From Anaeramoeba flamelloides (Eukaryota; Metamonada; Anaeramoebidae), in assembly GCA_027625915.1 (NCBI GenBank), contig JANTQA010000033.1:9858001-9922000 (forward strand): a stretch of DNA of 64,000 nt, in the 5' to 3' direction. This document shows positions 43,101-53,650 of this stretch, piece after piece. The notes below the pieces were generated by a model. The model saw only the letters and a program-made list of their open reading frames with translations, did no database searches and was not told where the DNA came from. Position numbers and translations under genes: made by a program. Each line of letters starts with the position of its first letter. Position 1 is the first letter of the stretch.

Positions 43101-46100
43101 TTCTCATGATTTTCTGTATTTGATTCAAAAAATCTATTGATTTCCGTTAGGTTTTCTTGAGTTTTCTGTTTATTTGGAAAATCAATAGATTTTCTTGAGG
43201 TTTTTTTATAATTTTAAATTTGATTAGAAAAATCTATTGATTTTCGTTAGGTTTTTTTGAGTTTTCTATTTATTTAAAAAATCAATAAACTTTCGTTAGG
43301 TTTTTTTTACTTTAGAAATAAACCGAAAATTTTAATAAATTTTAGGTTTATTTCTAAAGTAAAAAAAACCTAGAACACTTCACAAATAAAATAGAAAACC
43401 TCAAAAAAACCTAGAACACTTCACAAATAAATAGAAAACTCAAAAAAACCTAACGAAAATAGATAGATTTTTCTAATCAAAAACAAAAAATATCTAGAAA
43501 CCTTATGCACTCTAAGATACTGGTACAATTTTTTTTTTTTATGATTTATTAATGTTTAGATCTTCTATAAAAACAAAACAAGGCTTTTATTATGAAATAA
43601 TGATTACACTATTGTACCCTCAGTTTATTTTGGCAAATGTAAAATTTGTTTCAATCAAAGGTGTCCCAATAATTTTTTTCAAAATATCAATTAATTTTTT
43701 AAAAAGTGTCTGTGAAATAATGAAGAGGTAATAAGTAGAATAGTACACGTCAGTGAAGATTTGATATCCATGTTAGCCATATCTAATAAATTTGTATATT
43801 TTCTTAAAAAATTTCAAAACCCAAAATTCTTATTTCCCTATTGAGAAAAAAAAACAACAAGGTTTATTTTGATCTTCAATTGAAGATTAAAGAAATTTCC
43901 AATAGAAATCAATAGGTTTTTTATCAAAGTATTTCCAATGTTTCAACTGCCTTCGAGCAACACAGTTTTTACTTTGTAGCTCTAGGTCAACTAAAACTTT
44001 TTTTACAAAGCAATTACTTAACAATGGAAATTAGAAAAAATGAAAAAAGTAAAAATGATTTCTATTTTGAAATTTACTCAAATAATTTTTTTTTCTTTTT
44101 ATATACATTCAAACTCTTTAAACTCTGTGTAATTCCTACATTAAAACTTGCCACTGTTGTATATAGTTTCCTAAAGTACCGTAGAGCGTTATCAAGTGTC
44201 TAGGATGCCTAGTTTTTTAAAAATTCAAAATAATTGAGTAAAATGATTGATTTTCTTTCATTTTTTTAAATTTTGAAAAACCTAACGACATTTTTCTACA
44301 CTTTAAGTTTTTATTTTGAAAACACATACAACCCATCCATTGAAACTGGGAACAGTACCATATAGTGCCTAGATTTTTTTTATTCTGGGTTTTCTCTTTT
44401 ATTCAGAAAATCGATTGATTTTCAAAACAAACAGAAAAATCGAAAAAAACCTAATTACAGTTTTTTTTTTTGTTTAAAAATACATTGATTTTATAACCAA
44501 ATCTCAAACCCAAGAAAAGTTAATCACCCTTTTCAAGAATTCAGATGTATTGAATTCAATTTTTGGATTTACTTTATTAAATTTTTTTAAATTTTGGAAA
44601 ATCTAACTCATTTGACTGGAAAACAGTTTATATTTTTTTACGATGGATTACCTTCTACAAATTTTTTATTTTATTTTATGATTGTGAGTTTTTGAAAGAG
44701 TTTTTTTTTTTCATTAAAGAGATTAATAGAAAAAAAAATACTCTTGAATTTAATATATTTATTTATTTTTCATCAAAATCTTTTTTAAATCAAATAATTT
44801 GATAAAAAGGTAATCAAAAATAAAAAAACAAAAAAGTCTTGAATTTCAAAAAAAAAAAAAAAAAAAAAAGCTTACCAGAAGCTTGCCACCAAGTTAATCT
44901 TTCAATTAATTTATTAATATTGGCTGAAACAACGGTTTCTAGGATATTTCTTGAGGAATTTGAACCTAATTTTTTTTTTTCCTTTTCATCAAAAACAATA
45001 TTGTCCTTATTATCCTGTGGTTCGTCCCATATTGACACATCACTACTATCCAATCGTAAAGTTTCCATTTCTTCTTGTTCTTCATCGATGCCCTTATCTG
45101 ATTCTCTTCGAAATGATGTTCTAAACAACATGTCATTTGTTTTTAATACTAATCTAACCAAAGAATATAAATCACTTTCAATTTTATTTTCATTTTTAAT
45201 TAATGATTCGGGAACTTTATTTTTATTTTAATTTGTTATTTTTTTTGTATTTAATTTTAAAATAATAATAAATTAAACGGAGGAAATTAATAAATATTGA
45301 AAAAAAATAAAATAATAATTCTAAGAAAAAATAAGATGGATTATTTCTAAATCAACGCAAAGTGATTTCCAAAAAAGCTGGTAAATTTTTATTTGAAAAT
45401 ATCTTTATTAAACTCAATTCTAATATTACTCATTTAAATCTCCAAAATAATCATTCACAACCATTTCTTGATTTTTAATAATAATTTAATTTTTTGTTAG
45501 TATAGCGTTACGTTAATAAAAGTTTGATAAGGTTTCTGTTCTCAATTTTATATGATATTTGTTTAAGGGTGAAAATATGTGATTATTTTTTTCTTTTTGA
45601 TATAAAAAATCATTTTCATAACTTTTTTAATCTCGACAAAATTTTCAAATAGAATTGAAAATATTTAACTGTATTTAATTGTTTAAAAAATCATTTGTAC
45701 CCTTTCCATATTTCCAGTTTTTTATTGAAATTGGTGGTACATTGTTTTCTCCAAAAAAAAGTGCAATTTTTTTGAATCATTTTTTATAAATAAATCGATG
45801 AACAGTTTTTCTAATAAATATCTCACAGTATGCTCTGATTAAATTAGTATTAAAATTTCTCTGAATTTGATATAACCTATTTACCAATAGAACCACTACC
45901 AAAAATTGATTTTTTCTGAAATATAAAAAAAAAAATACCCCACTTTTTTGGAAATACCTGTCGTTATTTGAGTGAAATTGAGAAAATAAGCAATATATTT
46001 TTCTTGATAGAGTGATATTTATAGCACCCAGATTGAAAAATATTTTGCTTGTTGTTGAAATAATGGGTTAAATAGTGTGATTTATTCTATTTTGAAATGT

Positions 46101-46497
46101 GAGTATCTTCAATGAAAAAAAATTAATAAAAAATATATGAAAAAAAAAAAAATAGAAAAAATTCTGAAAAGTTTTTTTTTTCATTTTTTTTAGATCATTA
46201 AAGCTAGACGAATTTTTAAATTCAAATAAAAGTATTAAAAGTAATTACTCTCAACTAAAAAATTATTTTTTTCTAAATTACAACATTTTTAAAAAGTTAT
46301 TTTCTTCACCATCTTTAAACTCTCAAAATAAATAACACCATCCAATAACAACACTTTTGGATTCAATTTTTTTTTTTTTAATAAAAAACATAAATAGTTA
46401 ATTAAGAATTAGACAAAATTCACATTTATTCTATCCATCTGTCTCTTCTATTTTTTATATTTAGAAACTTTAACGAAAAACTCAACCATTTATTTCT

Positions 46498-46538
<41 letters not shown>

Positions 46539-47399
46539 CAATAATACTCATAATCAGGTAAGTATTATCTAACAAAGATCTTTTTTTCAAGAAATAACCA
46601 ATATAAATATTCCTAGGAAAAAAGGTTATTTTTTATCATTTTTTTAGCTTAGCTTTCAAAAAAATGATAACTCAAATAAAATTAGTTGATGGTATCTAAC
46701 CTTTTGATTGATCAATAATTATTATAGATTTTTAACAAATTTACCAATACATTTTTTAGTTTTGCTCTTTTGCTCATCTCCAAAAATTTTAACAATTCTT
46801 GATTTATTAGTTTTGATAATTATTTATTCTTTTGTTTTGTGAATATTGTTATTTATAAATGATTGATAACATTTCAATTAGTGAATGGTTCTAATTTGGT
46901 ATTACCCAGATAATTTATTTAATAAGATTTTTTTTTTCAAAAATTGAATTTTGGTGTGTTAAAGATTTGGAATTGGAGTTTAAATCAATCAAATTAAAAA
47001 CTATTTTTCAGAAATCTTTATTCACCTTAAAATTCTTTAAATAAATTAAATAAATTTTCCTTTCAAGTTTAAATTCAGAGAAATTGATAAAAAAATTCCC
47101 TTTGAGATTCATCATTGTTTAATATTTTTTTTTTTTTTTTTTCTTCATTGCTCTTTTGTTTTATTCCAATTTAAAAATTTGAAACAATTGATATTCATTA
47201 ATTTATGAAGTAGTTTTATTGGAAAATGGTTGTGTTTGGTGTTTATTAAAATATTTAAAAGTAAACTCTTTTTCAGTCAAAGGGGCCCAGTTTTATTGAA
47301 GAAATGGAAGACATTCTATGAGTTTAATTCATTACTCTTATCAAACTAAAATTTTCAATTTTTAGATCAGAATCATTTTTTCTCATTTTGTAAAATTTT

Positions 47400-47447
<48 letters not shown>

Positions 47448-50400
47448 CAAAGAAAAAAAAATGTTTGAAAAACGAAATAAACATTAAGAAAAGTTAAGCT
47501 TTGTATGTTCTTTTAAAATTCATACATTTACAAGTAAAAAATCTTATTATCAACGATTTTAATTTCCTAAAGAAATTGAGAATTTTGCACGAGACGTTCC
47601 AATGAATGGGGCCCAAAAAATTTTTTAACATTTTTTTTTTTTTGAAATTTATGGTTTGTTCAGGGGTTTCTTTTATAATTATGGACTCTTATATGAAGTT
47701 TATTGTTTCTCGTATTTCTAAACAATCTAAGTTTGGTTGATTCTTAAAAATAAAGTGACTTTTTCATTTTTGGCTGGGCCCCTTTGAGTGAAATGGAGTT
47801 TATTTTTAAAAAAATTCTATTTTTCAACAAGCAACAATTTACATTGTTTTTGAATCCCAGTGAAATAGGTTGTTATTAATCATATATATATACATATATG
47901 AACTTTTTTTCTTTCAAAATTGGCCAACATTTTTTTCAAATATCAATTCTTTTTAATAAATTAACCATTTGAAGATTAAATTAGAAATAAGTTGAATAAT
48001 ATCCATCAAAGAAGAGTTGATATGTGTCTGAAAGAAATGAATTAATCAATATATTTTCTTAAAAATTTCAAAACTCAAATTCTTAGGTACCTATTGAGAA
48101 AAACAAAAGATGTTCATTTTGATCTTCAATTGAAGATCTAAAAAAAATTCTAATTGAAATCAATTATGATTTCTCAATAATCATTTTTATTGTTTCAACA
48201 ACATTAGAATAACACATTTTTACCAAGTGACTATTAGATCCTGCAATAAAAAAAAAATTGCAAATGAATTAGGTTTCTTAAAAAAATAGAAAAATGAGCA
48301 AAAATGTGAAAAAATGATTTCAATTTTGAAATTTACAAAAATAAATTTTATTTTACTAATATCCATTCAAGGCCTTTAAACACGAGTGCTTCGCTCCCTA
48401 AAACCGGGGCCCGTTGACTGGAAAATGGTTTATATAATATTTCAGTTTCAGTTAGCACTTATTCTTTTTATTTTTTCCCCCCATTTTTTTCCTGGTTATA
48501 TTTTCTTTATATTGGAAAGAAGAGTTACAAAATAAAAAAGATCAAGTGTGTTACTTGCTAATTGCTAATACTGAGATACTGAAACAGGATAGTGTGAGCA
48601 ACTTGAAAATGAAAACGAAAAAGCAAAGGATAAAAAATATCAAAGGTTTAAAGCATATCTTTGAAAAAAGAAAAAAGAAATTATAAAAATTAAACAAGGA
48701 TCTCCAAATGAACAATCATGATCAAATTTCAAATTAAATCAACCAAAAGTATTTTTGCTGTGATTTTGGGTGTTCTTAATTAAAGTATAGTATTGGTTTT
48801 TTTTTTTTGATTTTTTACCAATTTTTTATTATAAACTCTTTTTAAATTTCTTTCTTTTTTTCTTGTGATTTTTTTGTTTTTGCTTTTGAACCTTAAAGAA
48901 AATTTGGGTATGCATTTCCTTTGAATAATCGCTGAATCTAGGATTTTACACTTAAATTACCTTTGGAAATTCAAGTATAAGGACATTTAAATTGTAATTT
49001 AAACTTCTTCAATAATAATAAAACTTTGTCTTTTTTTAAAATTATATATTTATAAATAATATCTTCATATTAAATTACATGGATGATATTATATATACAT
49101 AACCCCTCATAAATAAACATTTCACACTTGTTCATATTCTGGTTATTACCTTTAAATTTCAAAAAAAAAAAAAATCATATGATTAAAAAGATTATTCTTA
49201 TTTTTTGAGTGGTAATAAAAGTTTTTGATATATATCGATTATGTTAAAAAAATTTTTTATTAGGTGGGTAAGTTGTTGATTAAAATATCCACGAGCTGTA
49301 AATTATAAAAAAAGAAAAAGAAATAATTAATATAAGAAATAATTAAATGACAATGAATAAAAAAAAAAATTAATAGCTACCTGTAATTGAAAATTTTTTT
49401 TTTAAAAAATCCACCAAAGTTTTTTTCCCTTCTTTTGTATAGTGTTGTATAATTAAAGATAATATAAAATTTGAATTAATTAATTCAGACTTTTCTGATT
49501 TGGAAGTCTGATAAAATCTTGAAAAAGATAATTTTTTGGTAAAAACATTGAGCCTTTCTCTCATGTGTAAAATTTTTGGGTTTCTTCGCATTAAAATAGG
49601 TATCCATTTTGTTTTATTTTTTGAGAATGCTACAAGTGGTAGTAATGGTTTGGTTTGCTCAATTTTTTTTTCTGTAAATGCCAATTCTTTTTTCGATTCC
49701 TCTAATTCCTTTTCTAAAAATTTGATTTCTTTTTTTAAATTCTCACTATTTGTTCCAATTGTTGACGGTGACGATAATTGTTTGATCAAGTTCTTTCTTT
49801 GTAATTCCAAATAAGTTATTAATTTTTCTCTTTTGGCGATTTTTTGGTTTAGTTTTTCTTTAGAGTTTAAACAATTACAATAAGACAAAAAAAAAAAAAA
49901 ATTTTTTTTCAAATTAAAAGTTAATAATGTTATCGGAAAAGTTAAGATCATGGCTCGAAAGAATTGAGTTGTGTTATTAAAGTTGGGTTTTAAATTGATT
50001 TTATTATTACTCAAATAAAGAGTAGTTGTTCAGAAACGAAAAAAAAAAGGATTGTGTTGTTAAATAAAATTTTTTTTTCTTGTTATTCAAAAAAAATAAG
50101 AATAAAAAAGAGAAAAAAGAAAACCCAGATAAAAGAAAACAAAAACTGTACCAGAAAAAAAATGAAAAAAAAAATAGCTCAAAAAAAGATGAAGAAGGGG
50201 TTGAAAATGGAATAACCAAAAGGAAGAAATAAATTATTATAAAAAAAAAAATTTTGAACAAAAAAAGAAAAAGAAAAAGAAAAAGAAAAAGATAAAGAAA
50301 AAGAAAGTGAAAAAGAAAAAGAAAAAGGATTTCTTACGAATTTGTCTTTCGCCTGTTGACTTGGCGAATTTTAAATCAATTTGTAAGGAGTCGTTTCGTT

Positions 50401-51256
50401 CTTTTAGTAATTTCATTTTCTGTTTTTCGTTCGATAAACTTTGTTCTGATTTTTCTAATTTCTTATTCACTTTATTGACGTGTTCAATTTTTGGTTGTAT
50501 GGCTCCCTTGTTTGTGTCACTTTGAATTTTTTCCAAGCCACTTTCAAAATACTCGATTTGTTGATCTGTTTGTTGGATTTCGTTTTTCACCAATTCTAAT
50601 TGCTGAATAATTTTCTCAAGTTGTTGTTCTTCTTCGATTTCTTGTAAAACGGAATTGTCGATCCCGTTTTCTATTAATTTGGTTTCTAAACTTGCAATTT
50701 CTTTTATTAATTGTTTTTGATCTTGTACCAAAAAGTCTAATGATTTGCTGTGCAAATAGACGGTCCTTTGAAGGGACAGATCTGAAAAGTTACCCATGTT
50801 CCTTAATGAATCACGAACATTGATTGAATTTGTTTTTGATTTTGTTTTTGATTTGTTCAGCGTTAAATATTCCGAACGGATAAATAAGCCATGGTTAGGT
50901 TTACATTTGAAGTATTCTACATCTCCAACTGTTCCGTTATTATTTCCTTCTATTAATGGGATGAAAGTTTTTTTTTTATTTTATTTTATTTTATTTGTTA
51001 GTTTTTTGTTGTGCAAAAGACGACAATAAATTCAATTGTTTTTTTAAAATTTCTAAAACACGTTTGTCATTTAAGTGGATATTGTTTGGAATCAAAACCA
51101 AAAAAAAAATTCTTTTGTCAGGAAACGAAATTTACTTGGTTTAGATAGTTCAAGCCCAACCCAATTCCCCTCATCAAAATCGGTTGTTCCTATAAAACGA
51201 ATTTTTGCCTTTAGACCATCAATAATCAATTGTTTTCCGATTTCAAAATTAGCCAT
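40190..51256 (-). CDS. CAP-Gly / coiled-coil / LisH / RasGEF_N / RasGEF protein, 5 exons, 896 aa (predicted)
   Basis: Predicted Ras-family guanine nucleotide exchange factor with a microtubule plus-end/EB-tail-binding CAP-Gly head. Exons: 51,256-51,136; 50,949-50,338; 49,857-49,381; 45,214-44,876; 41,331-40,190. All four introns are GT-AG and phase 1; the exons sum to 2,691 nt. CAP-Gly (about 1-70): IRFIGTTDFDEGNWVGLEL, then across the junction KGNNNGTVGDVEYF and KPNHGLFIRSEYL (usual GKNDG is GNNNG here). Coiled coil about 105-330. LisH about 373-400: ILSLIIQHYTKEGKKTLVDF. IESDLYSLVRLVLKTND matches the segment following LisH in amoebal RasGEFs. RasGEF_N includes TTHRSFMTSEYLLLKLFQRY. CDC25 domain about 650-880: DELEFARQLTLYIH, NLESLFALVSALKH, GSIPYHGMYVGLMREFNKG. 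Exons 1-3 and 4-5 are separated by 4.2 kb, so two adjacent genes remain possible. Confidence 0.72.
42637..42726. repeat. Imperfect inverted repeat (90 bp)
   Basis: AATGAGATTGTTCTAGTGCT and AAGATGATAT on the left are mirrored by ATCATCTTATATCACTTCAAA and TAATCTCATT on the right, arms of about 30 bp. It may be the core of a small MITE; no clear target-site duplication was identified. Confidence 0.55.
43297..43372. repeat. Perfect 28-bp inverted repeat, 20-nt loop, within intron 4
   Basis: The left arm (43,297-43,324: TAGGTTTTTTTTAC, then TTTAGAAATAAACC) and the right arm (43,345-43,372) are exact reverse complements over 28 bp. In the unspliced transcript this would fold as a strong stem. It is embedded in a field of related but imperfect inverted words. 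Confidence 0.85.
43600..44180 (+). repeat. Family K dispersed repeat, copy 1 (intron 4)
   Basis: Shares TTTTCTTAAAAAATTTCAAA, CTATTGAGAAAAA, TTTTGATCTTCAATTGAAG, ATGTTTCAAC and an AACACAGTTTTTAC-like block, in the same order and orientation, with 47,860-48,400 in intron 3. No terminal repeats are evident. Confidence 0.6.
46640..46990 (+). repeat. Partial relative of the family F interior
   Basis: Shares AAATTAGTTG, GGTATCTAACCTTTTGAT, CCAAAAATTTTAACA, AGTGAATGGTTCTAATTTGG and AATTTTGGTGTGTTAAA with 25,290-25,620, but the CAGTCTTCC terminal repeats are not found around it. Confidence 0.6.
47262..47802 (+). mobile_element. Family C MITE, copy 3 (best-preserved ends)
   Basis: The ends TAAACTCTTTTTCAGTCAAA + GGGGCCCAG and GCTGGGCCCCTTTGAGTGAA + ATGGAGTTTA are inverted repeats with TA borders. 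The GGGGCCCAG core is the GC-rich hallmark of the family. Internally it contains a T47 homopolymer at 47,401-47,447. It lies inside intron 3 of the RasGEF gene. Confidence 0.8.
47401..47447. repeat. T47 homopolymer
   Basis: Uninterrupted run of 47 T within the family C element, the longest homopolymer in the window. The true length may be affected by sequencing. Confidence 0.9.
47860..48400 (+). repeat. Family K dispersed repeat, copy 2 (intron 3)
   Basis: Same order of blocks as the intron 4 copy (TTTTCTTAAAAATTTCAAAA, CTATTGAGAAAAAC, TTTTGATCTTCAATTGAAGA, TTGTTTCAACAACA). Because the copies are in the same orientation on either side of exon 4, they form direct repeats around it. Confidence 0.6.
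48480..49020 (+). repeat. Family B element, copy 5 (intron 3)
   Basis: Contains TTCTTTATATTGGAAAGAAG, GTGTTACTTGCTAATTGC, ACTGAGATACTGAAACAGG, TGAACAATCATGATCAA, CTTAATTAAAGTATAG and the decayed tail TTGTAATTTAAACTTCTTC. Confidence 0.7.
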
Positions 51257-52729
51257 TTTGGAAAAGAGAACTTTTTGTTCTTGAAAGAAAATGGAAAAAA
51301 TAAAACAAAATCTACTTTTGAAATTAAACTTTACTTTAAAAGACCATAGAGTGTAGACAGTGGGATATCAAAATATAAAGACTTCCTGTTTTTCAAATCA
51401 AAATTGTGATCAATTTTGGAAAATTTGAGCAAAGTGTTTTTAAATTTGAGAAAATAGCAATTTTAAAGACTTGTTATTTCTTCAAGTTTTAATTGGAAAA
51501 ATTAGTAAATTCCTTATTGGGCTTATCTAACCATCAGGCTAAACGTTTAAATGAAAGTTTTTTTAAGGGAGAAATGTTATTTTGAATAATATTTATGACA
51601 GGACAAAGATCAAAAATATTAATTTACACAGATTAAAAAAGTGTACAGAAAAGTTTAATCGATTTTTCAAAATAAAAAGTGTTTTTTTTTATACTAGAAG
51701 GCCTACACACCAACGGATCCAAGAAACTAACAGTAGTCTCTAATTAAATATGATATTGGTTACTCTGAGTTCTTATTATTGAAAAAGAAATTTTAAAAAT
51801 AAAGGATTAAATTGGAAAATATATAACCAAAAATTGAGTTAATTTTTAAGTTAATTTTTATCATTAAAAAATATAAAAATTTCAAAAAAATTGAGAATAT
51901 TACGAAAAATTTTCATACAAATCATATTCTTAATTTTAAATTTACTGAAAATATCAAGGAATTAACCTTAAAAATCTATTTGAACTTTGGTAAACTATAG
52001 TGAAGGAAATTGGATGTTGGCCTTGGAATAATTCAAAAAAAAAAAGTAAGGTTTTTATATTTTAAAACACCAATTATTATGCTTTGGTCACATATTATCT
52101 TGTTCACTGTGAATTCAGCAAAAAAAAAAAAAGAAATTTAGTAAAAAAATCTACTTTTCAAACTAAGTTAAATATTGAATAATCAATATTCAACCTCTAT
52201 AATTGAAAAATGCCTAAATTAAATAATATCTGAATTTGGATTAATTATGAAACAAATTCTATTTTTTTCTTAAATTAAAATAATGAACCTAATGATATTA
52301 TCAAATTATTTAAACATTAAAAATACAACTATTTTATATTTAGAACCTAAAAATAATCTTTTTTTAGGTATTAATGTTATTAATTATAAAAAAATATTCA
52401 AAAGTAAAAAATTACAAAAATCGTAACTTTTTACTTGGCTCCAATATTATTTTTATTAAATATCTTACGAACAATGCTATTTTGATATTTGTCTTTATAT
52501 TTCTAAAATTATTTAAAAAAATTCAAAAATTTTGATTTTTTGTTTCCATCCTAATTAAGAAATACTTTAAGAAATTTTTTAATATTTTTTTTTTTTTTTA
52601 TAAAATAATTTAAATCACAGTGTATCAATATAACTTTCTCAAAATTATAAAATACCTCAATTCTACATGAATAGATTGTGAAACTAAACCCCGAAAAAAA
52701 TAAATTATTTTTTTATATTTTTTCCATTT
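51257..52729. other. 5' flank of the RasGEF gene; AT-rich spacer
   Basis: Should hold the promoter of the CAP-Gly/RasGEF gene. No other gene, RNA or clear repeat was found. Confidence 0.5.
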
Positions 52730-53650
52730 TAACCCTCGCAGAAACTTTTTTATATTGTGAAGCATAGATACAAAGTTAAAAATATAAACTGGTTATTGTC
52801 AATATTGTGACCCTAAAACACAAAATTATAAGTAACTTTAAAATAAAAAGGAAAAATTAAATGCTAAAAATTAGCTAATATTTAAAGAAAATCGATAGTG
52901 TAAATATAAATGTTGTAAAAAATAGAGTTTCTACAATTTTGCGATAAAAAGTTAAATGTATTTATCCAAATTTTGGTAATAGTTAATATAATACCTGATT
53001 ATCTTAATAAAATAATAATTATTTTAATAAAAAAAATCGTTTAGTAAAGACCAATCTTTCAATTTTTTTAAACAAATATTTTACAAACAAAGTATTGGTA
53101 TCCACCAAACGATTTTTTATTGAAAATCCATTCAAGTACAAAAATCAAAAGGAGTGGCTCGTTTACTATTACCAGAATTTGGATAAATATTGGGATTTCT
53201 TTATTTATCTCTAAAATTGTAAAAAATTTATTTTTTAAAAATTCCATATTTTACCCTTGTGATCAGCACAAAAAAATAAAGAAATGTAAAAAAATTAATA
53301 ACGATCCTCAGGTGAACAATCATGATAAATTATCAAATTACTAAATCAACCAAAAGTATTTAGTTTGATTTTGGGTTCTTAATTAAAGGATATCATTGTT
53401 TTTTTTTTTTTTTTTTTGATTTTTTTCCAATTACTTCTTATAAACCCTTTATAAATTTCAATTTTTTTTTTTTATTTTCCTTTTTCTTTTTTCCTTTTCT
53501 ATTTTATAATTTTGATTTTTAAACATAAAAAAAATTGGGTATGCCTTTCCTTTGAAGAATTGGTTGAATCTAGGATTTTACACTTAAATTACCTTTGGAG
53601 AAATTGTAGTAAAATTATATTTAGAGTGTAAATTACACTTCTTCCATCAA
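52730..53650 (+). repeat. Family B element, copy 6, interrupted
   Basis: The left part (TTTTTATATTGTGAAGCATA, AAACTGGTTATTGTC, AAGTAACTTTAAAATAAAAA) and right part (CAGGTGAACAATCATGATAA, AATCAACCAAAAGTATTTAG, CTTTCCTTTGAAGAATTG, AGTGTAAATTACACTTCTTC) match the family. They are separated by about 370 bp (about 52,885-53,255) absent from the other copies. Confidence 0.7.
52905..53250. mobile_element. Short inverted-repeat MITE nested in family B copy 6
   Basis: Left arm words AAAAAATAGAGTTTCTACAA, GATAAA and TATCCAAATTTTGGTAATAG are mirrored on the right as CTATTACCAGAATTTGGATA and TTGTAAAAAATTTATTTTTT. The arms are imperfect, about 60-80 bp. The exact ends and the duplicated target are not resolved. 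Confidence 0.55.

Larger units (their letters stand above)
41332..44875 (-). other. Intron 4 of the RasGEF gene (3,544 nt), repeat-filled
   Basis: Donor TCTG|GTAAGC at 44,875 and acceptor AAAATAG|AT at 41,332. The join gives QAS-D-SEFIRVFLTTHRSF, restoring the conserved start of the RasGEF_N motif. It holds a short inverted pair at 42,637-42,726, a field of TAGGTTTTTTTGAGTTTTCT-like direct and inverted words (42,900-43,490), a perfect hairpin (43,297-43,372), and a family K repeat (about 43,600-44,180). No internal gene is seen; the 60-codon plus-strand frame at 41,748-41,930 is unsupported. Confidence 0.65.
45215..49380 (-). other. Intron 3 of the RasGEF gene (4,166 nt), repeat-filled
   Basis: Donor ACAG|GTAGCT at 49,380 and acceptor AATAAAG|TT at 45,215, both phase 1, joining SIT-V-PESLIKNEN. 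The interior holds an A31 run (46,498-46,528), a segment related to family F (46,640-46,990), a family C MITE, a T47 run, a family K copy and a family B copy. A GC-richer spot (GCTTCGCTCCCTAAAACCGG) sits at about 48,390. No separate gene is seen inside, though an undetected promoter for a distinct RasGEF gene cannot be excluded. Confidence 0.6.

Noticed and set aside
50007-50261. Phe-rich minus-strand frame between exons 2 and 3 of the RasGEF gene
   Set aside because: It is the T-rich intron 2 read in frame; the AAAGAAAAAG microsatellite explains the composition.
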